From Bradyrhizobium septentrionale (GTDB lineage Bacteria > Pseudomonadota > Alphaproteobacteria > Rhizobiales > Xanthobacteraceae): DNA of 64,000 bases. Where the stretch lies: the NCBI RefSeq assembly GCF_011516645.4, contig NZ_CP088285.1:2932501-2996500 (forward strand), in the 5' to 3' direction. The notes beneath the pieces are model-generated. The model was given only the letters and a program-made list of their open reading frames with translations. It searched no databases and had not been told where the DNA came from. A program made the translations under genes and the position numbers. Numbering within the stretch: the first letter of the stretch is position 1; the number at the start of each line of letters is the position of its first letter. Positions 62,792-64,000 of the stretch are shown here, one piece after another.

Positions 62792-63639
62792 TACTTTTCC
62801 GTCTCCACCAATCCGCGCACGAACAGTTTCTGCATCACGACCACGACGAACACCGGCGGCAGCATCGCCAGCAGCGCGGTCGCCATCACGATAGGCCATT
62901 CGGTCAGCGCGTCGGTCGTGGTGATCATCTTGCGAATGCCGACCTGGATGGTCTGCATGTCGTCGCGCGTGGTGATCAACAGCGGCCAGAGATACTGATT
63001 CCAGCCGAGGATAAACAGGATCACGAACAGCGCGGCCATGTTGGTGCGCGACAGCGGCAATAGCGTATCCCAGAAGAAGCGGAACGGGCCCGCGCCGTCG
63101 ATCCGCGAGGCCTCGAGCAGTTCATCCGGCACGGTCATGAAGAACTGGCGGAACAGCAGCGTCGCGGTGGCCGAGGCTATCAGCGGCAGCGACAGGCCGG
63201 CATAGCTGTCGAGCAGATGCAGGTCGGCGACGATCTTGTAGGTCGGATAGATGCGCACCTCGACCGGCAGCATCAGCGTGATGAAGATGATCCAGAAGAT
63301 CGCCATCCGGAAGGGAAATCGGAAATACACGATCGCGTAGGCCGAGATGATCGAGATCGCGATTTTGCCGACCGCGATCAGGAGCGCCATGATCAGCGAG
63401 TTCAGCATCATGTTGAGCACCGGCTCGCGGGTCGATCCGCTCGTGCCGACAAACAGTGTCTGGTAGTAGGTCTCGAGGAAATGGCCGCCGGGCAACAGCG
63501 ACATCTGGCCGTTGGCGATGACCGCGTTGTCCTGGGTCGAGGCGACGATCGCGAGATAGACCGGGAAGGCGACGATCGCGATCCCGATCCACAGGATGGC
63601 GTGAGCCAGATAGCGCTGGAAGCCTTCCTCCTCGACCAT
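62791..63639 (-). CDS. ugpE: sn-glycerol-3-phosphate ABC transporter permease UgpE
   Basis: 282 residues. Six hydrophobic helices with the EAA loop [22 protein letters not shown], which docks with the ATPase. [17 protein letters not shown] and [19 protein letters not shown] helices match UgpE. Its start overlaps the stop of ugpA (ATGA). Confidence 0.92.
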   Translation of the reverse strand: MVEEEGFQRYLAHAILWIGIAIVAFPVYLAIVASTQDNAVIANGQMSLLPGGHFLETYYQTLFVGTSGSTREPVLNMMLNSLIMALLIAVGKIAISIISAYAIVYFRFPFRMAIFWIIFITLMLPVEVRIYPTYKIVADLHLLDSYAGLSLPLIASATATLLFRQFFMTVPDELLEASRIDGAGPFRFFWDTLLPLSRTNMAALFVILFILGWNQYLWPLLITTRDDMQTIQVGIRKMITTTDALTEWPIVMATALLAMLPPVFVVVVMQKLFVRGLVETEK

Positions 63640-64000
63640 CAGTAGGTCACCTTGCGTTCGACGAAGCGGAACTGGATGCCGGTCAGCACGACGACGATGG
63701 CCATCAGGATGACCGACTGCGCCGCCGAGGAGCCGAGATTGCCGCCGAGCAGGCCGTCGGTATAGACCTTGTAGACCAGCGTCTCGGTCGCCTTGCCCGG
63801 ACCGCCGCGGGTCATGGTGTCGATGATGCCGAAAGTGTCGAAGAAGGCGTAGACGATGTTGATGACCAGGAGGAAGAAGATGGTCGGCGACAGCAGCGGG
63901 AAGATCACGGTCCAGAACCGCCGCATCGGGCGGGCGCCGTCGATCGCGGCGGCCTCGATCACGCTCTTCGGGATGCTCTGCAGGCCCGCGAGGAAGAACA
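63639..64000 (-). CDS. ugpA: sn-glycerol-3-phosphate ABC transporter permease UgpA (truncated by window edge)
   Basis: Only the C-terminal ~120 residues are in the window. The EAA motif [20 protein letters not shown] and the last two membrane helices ([21 protein letters not shown] and [19 protein letters not shown]) are visible. It partners with UgpE. The ugpB binding protein, expected further upstream, is outside. Confidence 0.88.
   Translation of the reverse strand, partial: FFLAGLQSIPKSVIEAAAIDGARPMRRFWTVIFPLLSPTIFFLLVINIVYAFFDTFGIIDTMTRGGPGKATETLVYKVYTDGLLGGNLGSSAAQSVILMAIVVVLTGIQFRFVERKVTY

Overview
The window is GC-rich alphaproteobacterial chromosome and reads as Bradyrhizobium or a very close relative. 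Three things point there: the gene order lptC-lptA-lptB-rpoN-hpf-ptsN, a ROSE-type RNA thermometer ahead of an Hsp20 gene, and the short inverted-repeat elements that fill most intergenic gaps. No CRISPR array, prophage or rRNA operon was seen. One tRNA, tRNA-Leu(CAG), is present.

Layout. 0-2.2 kb: truncated Ada-like repair protein, DUF2244 membrane protein, endonuclease III. 2.2-8.3 kb: an EmrA/EmrB-type efflux pair, then a tightly overlapped operon of type III polyketide synthase, ICMT-like methyltransferase and MFS exporter, probably making and exporting a methylated alkylpyrone or alkylresorcinol lipid. 8.3-14 kb: EI24 membrane protein, MFS transporter, LysR regulator, and a divergent CoA-transferase/HMG-CoA-lyase pair. 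14-16.8 kb: NikR, a textbook NikR operator and a TonB-dependent receptor starting at TTG, probably a nickel uptake unit. 16.8-21.7 kb: amidase-like, amine-oxidase-like, metallo-beta-lactamase and TSUP proteins separated by repeats. 22-28.3 kb: pheS-pheT interrupted by a DUF559 nuclease-like gene framed by perfect 47-bp inverted repeats, then rplT, rpmI and infC (rare ATT start). 28.5-36.4 kb: hydrolase, an IS1182-type insertion sequence inside an older repeat, SnoaL-like protein, thioesterase, GST, queG, uppP and an NDUFA9-like protein. 36.5-37.4 kb: tRNA-Leu and a decayed small gene pair. 37.5-40 kb: CelD/BioF2-type acetyltransferase and an MFS transporter. 40.3-48 kb: RNase D-like gene, the LPS-transport cluster with a tandem lptA duplication, rpoN, hpf and ptsN. 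48-52.6 kb: TetR, its probable twin-palindrome operator, and an SDR / saccharopine-dehydrogenase-like / acyl-CoA-ligase operon.

52.6-58.8 kb is the most distinctive block. It holds small proteins, a phosphomannose isomerase, a glycosyltransferase fused to a large helical domain, a GH130-type mannoside phosphorylase or hydrolase, and two small cytosolic proteins. It is bounded by a 37/38-bp direct repeat taken from the 3' end of the acyl-CoA ligase gene, which suggests insertion or rearrangement. 58.8-64 kb: cytochrome P460 with a CxxxCH site, DUF6665 protein, a membrane protein, DUF1150 plus Hsp20 under ROSE control, and the start of a ugp-type glycerol-3-phosphate ABC transporter (C, E and part of A).

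All functions are inferred from sequence motifs and gene order. No database search was run. Where a start codon differs from the longest possible frame, the reason is given in the entry.
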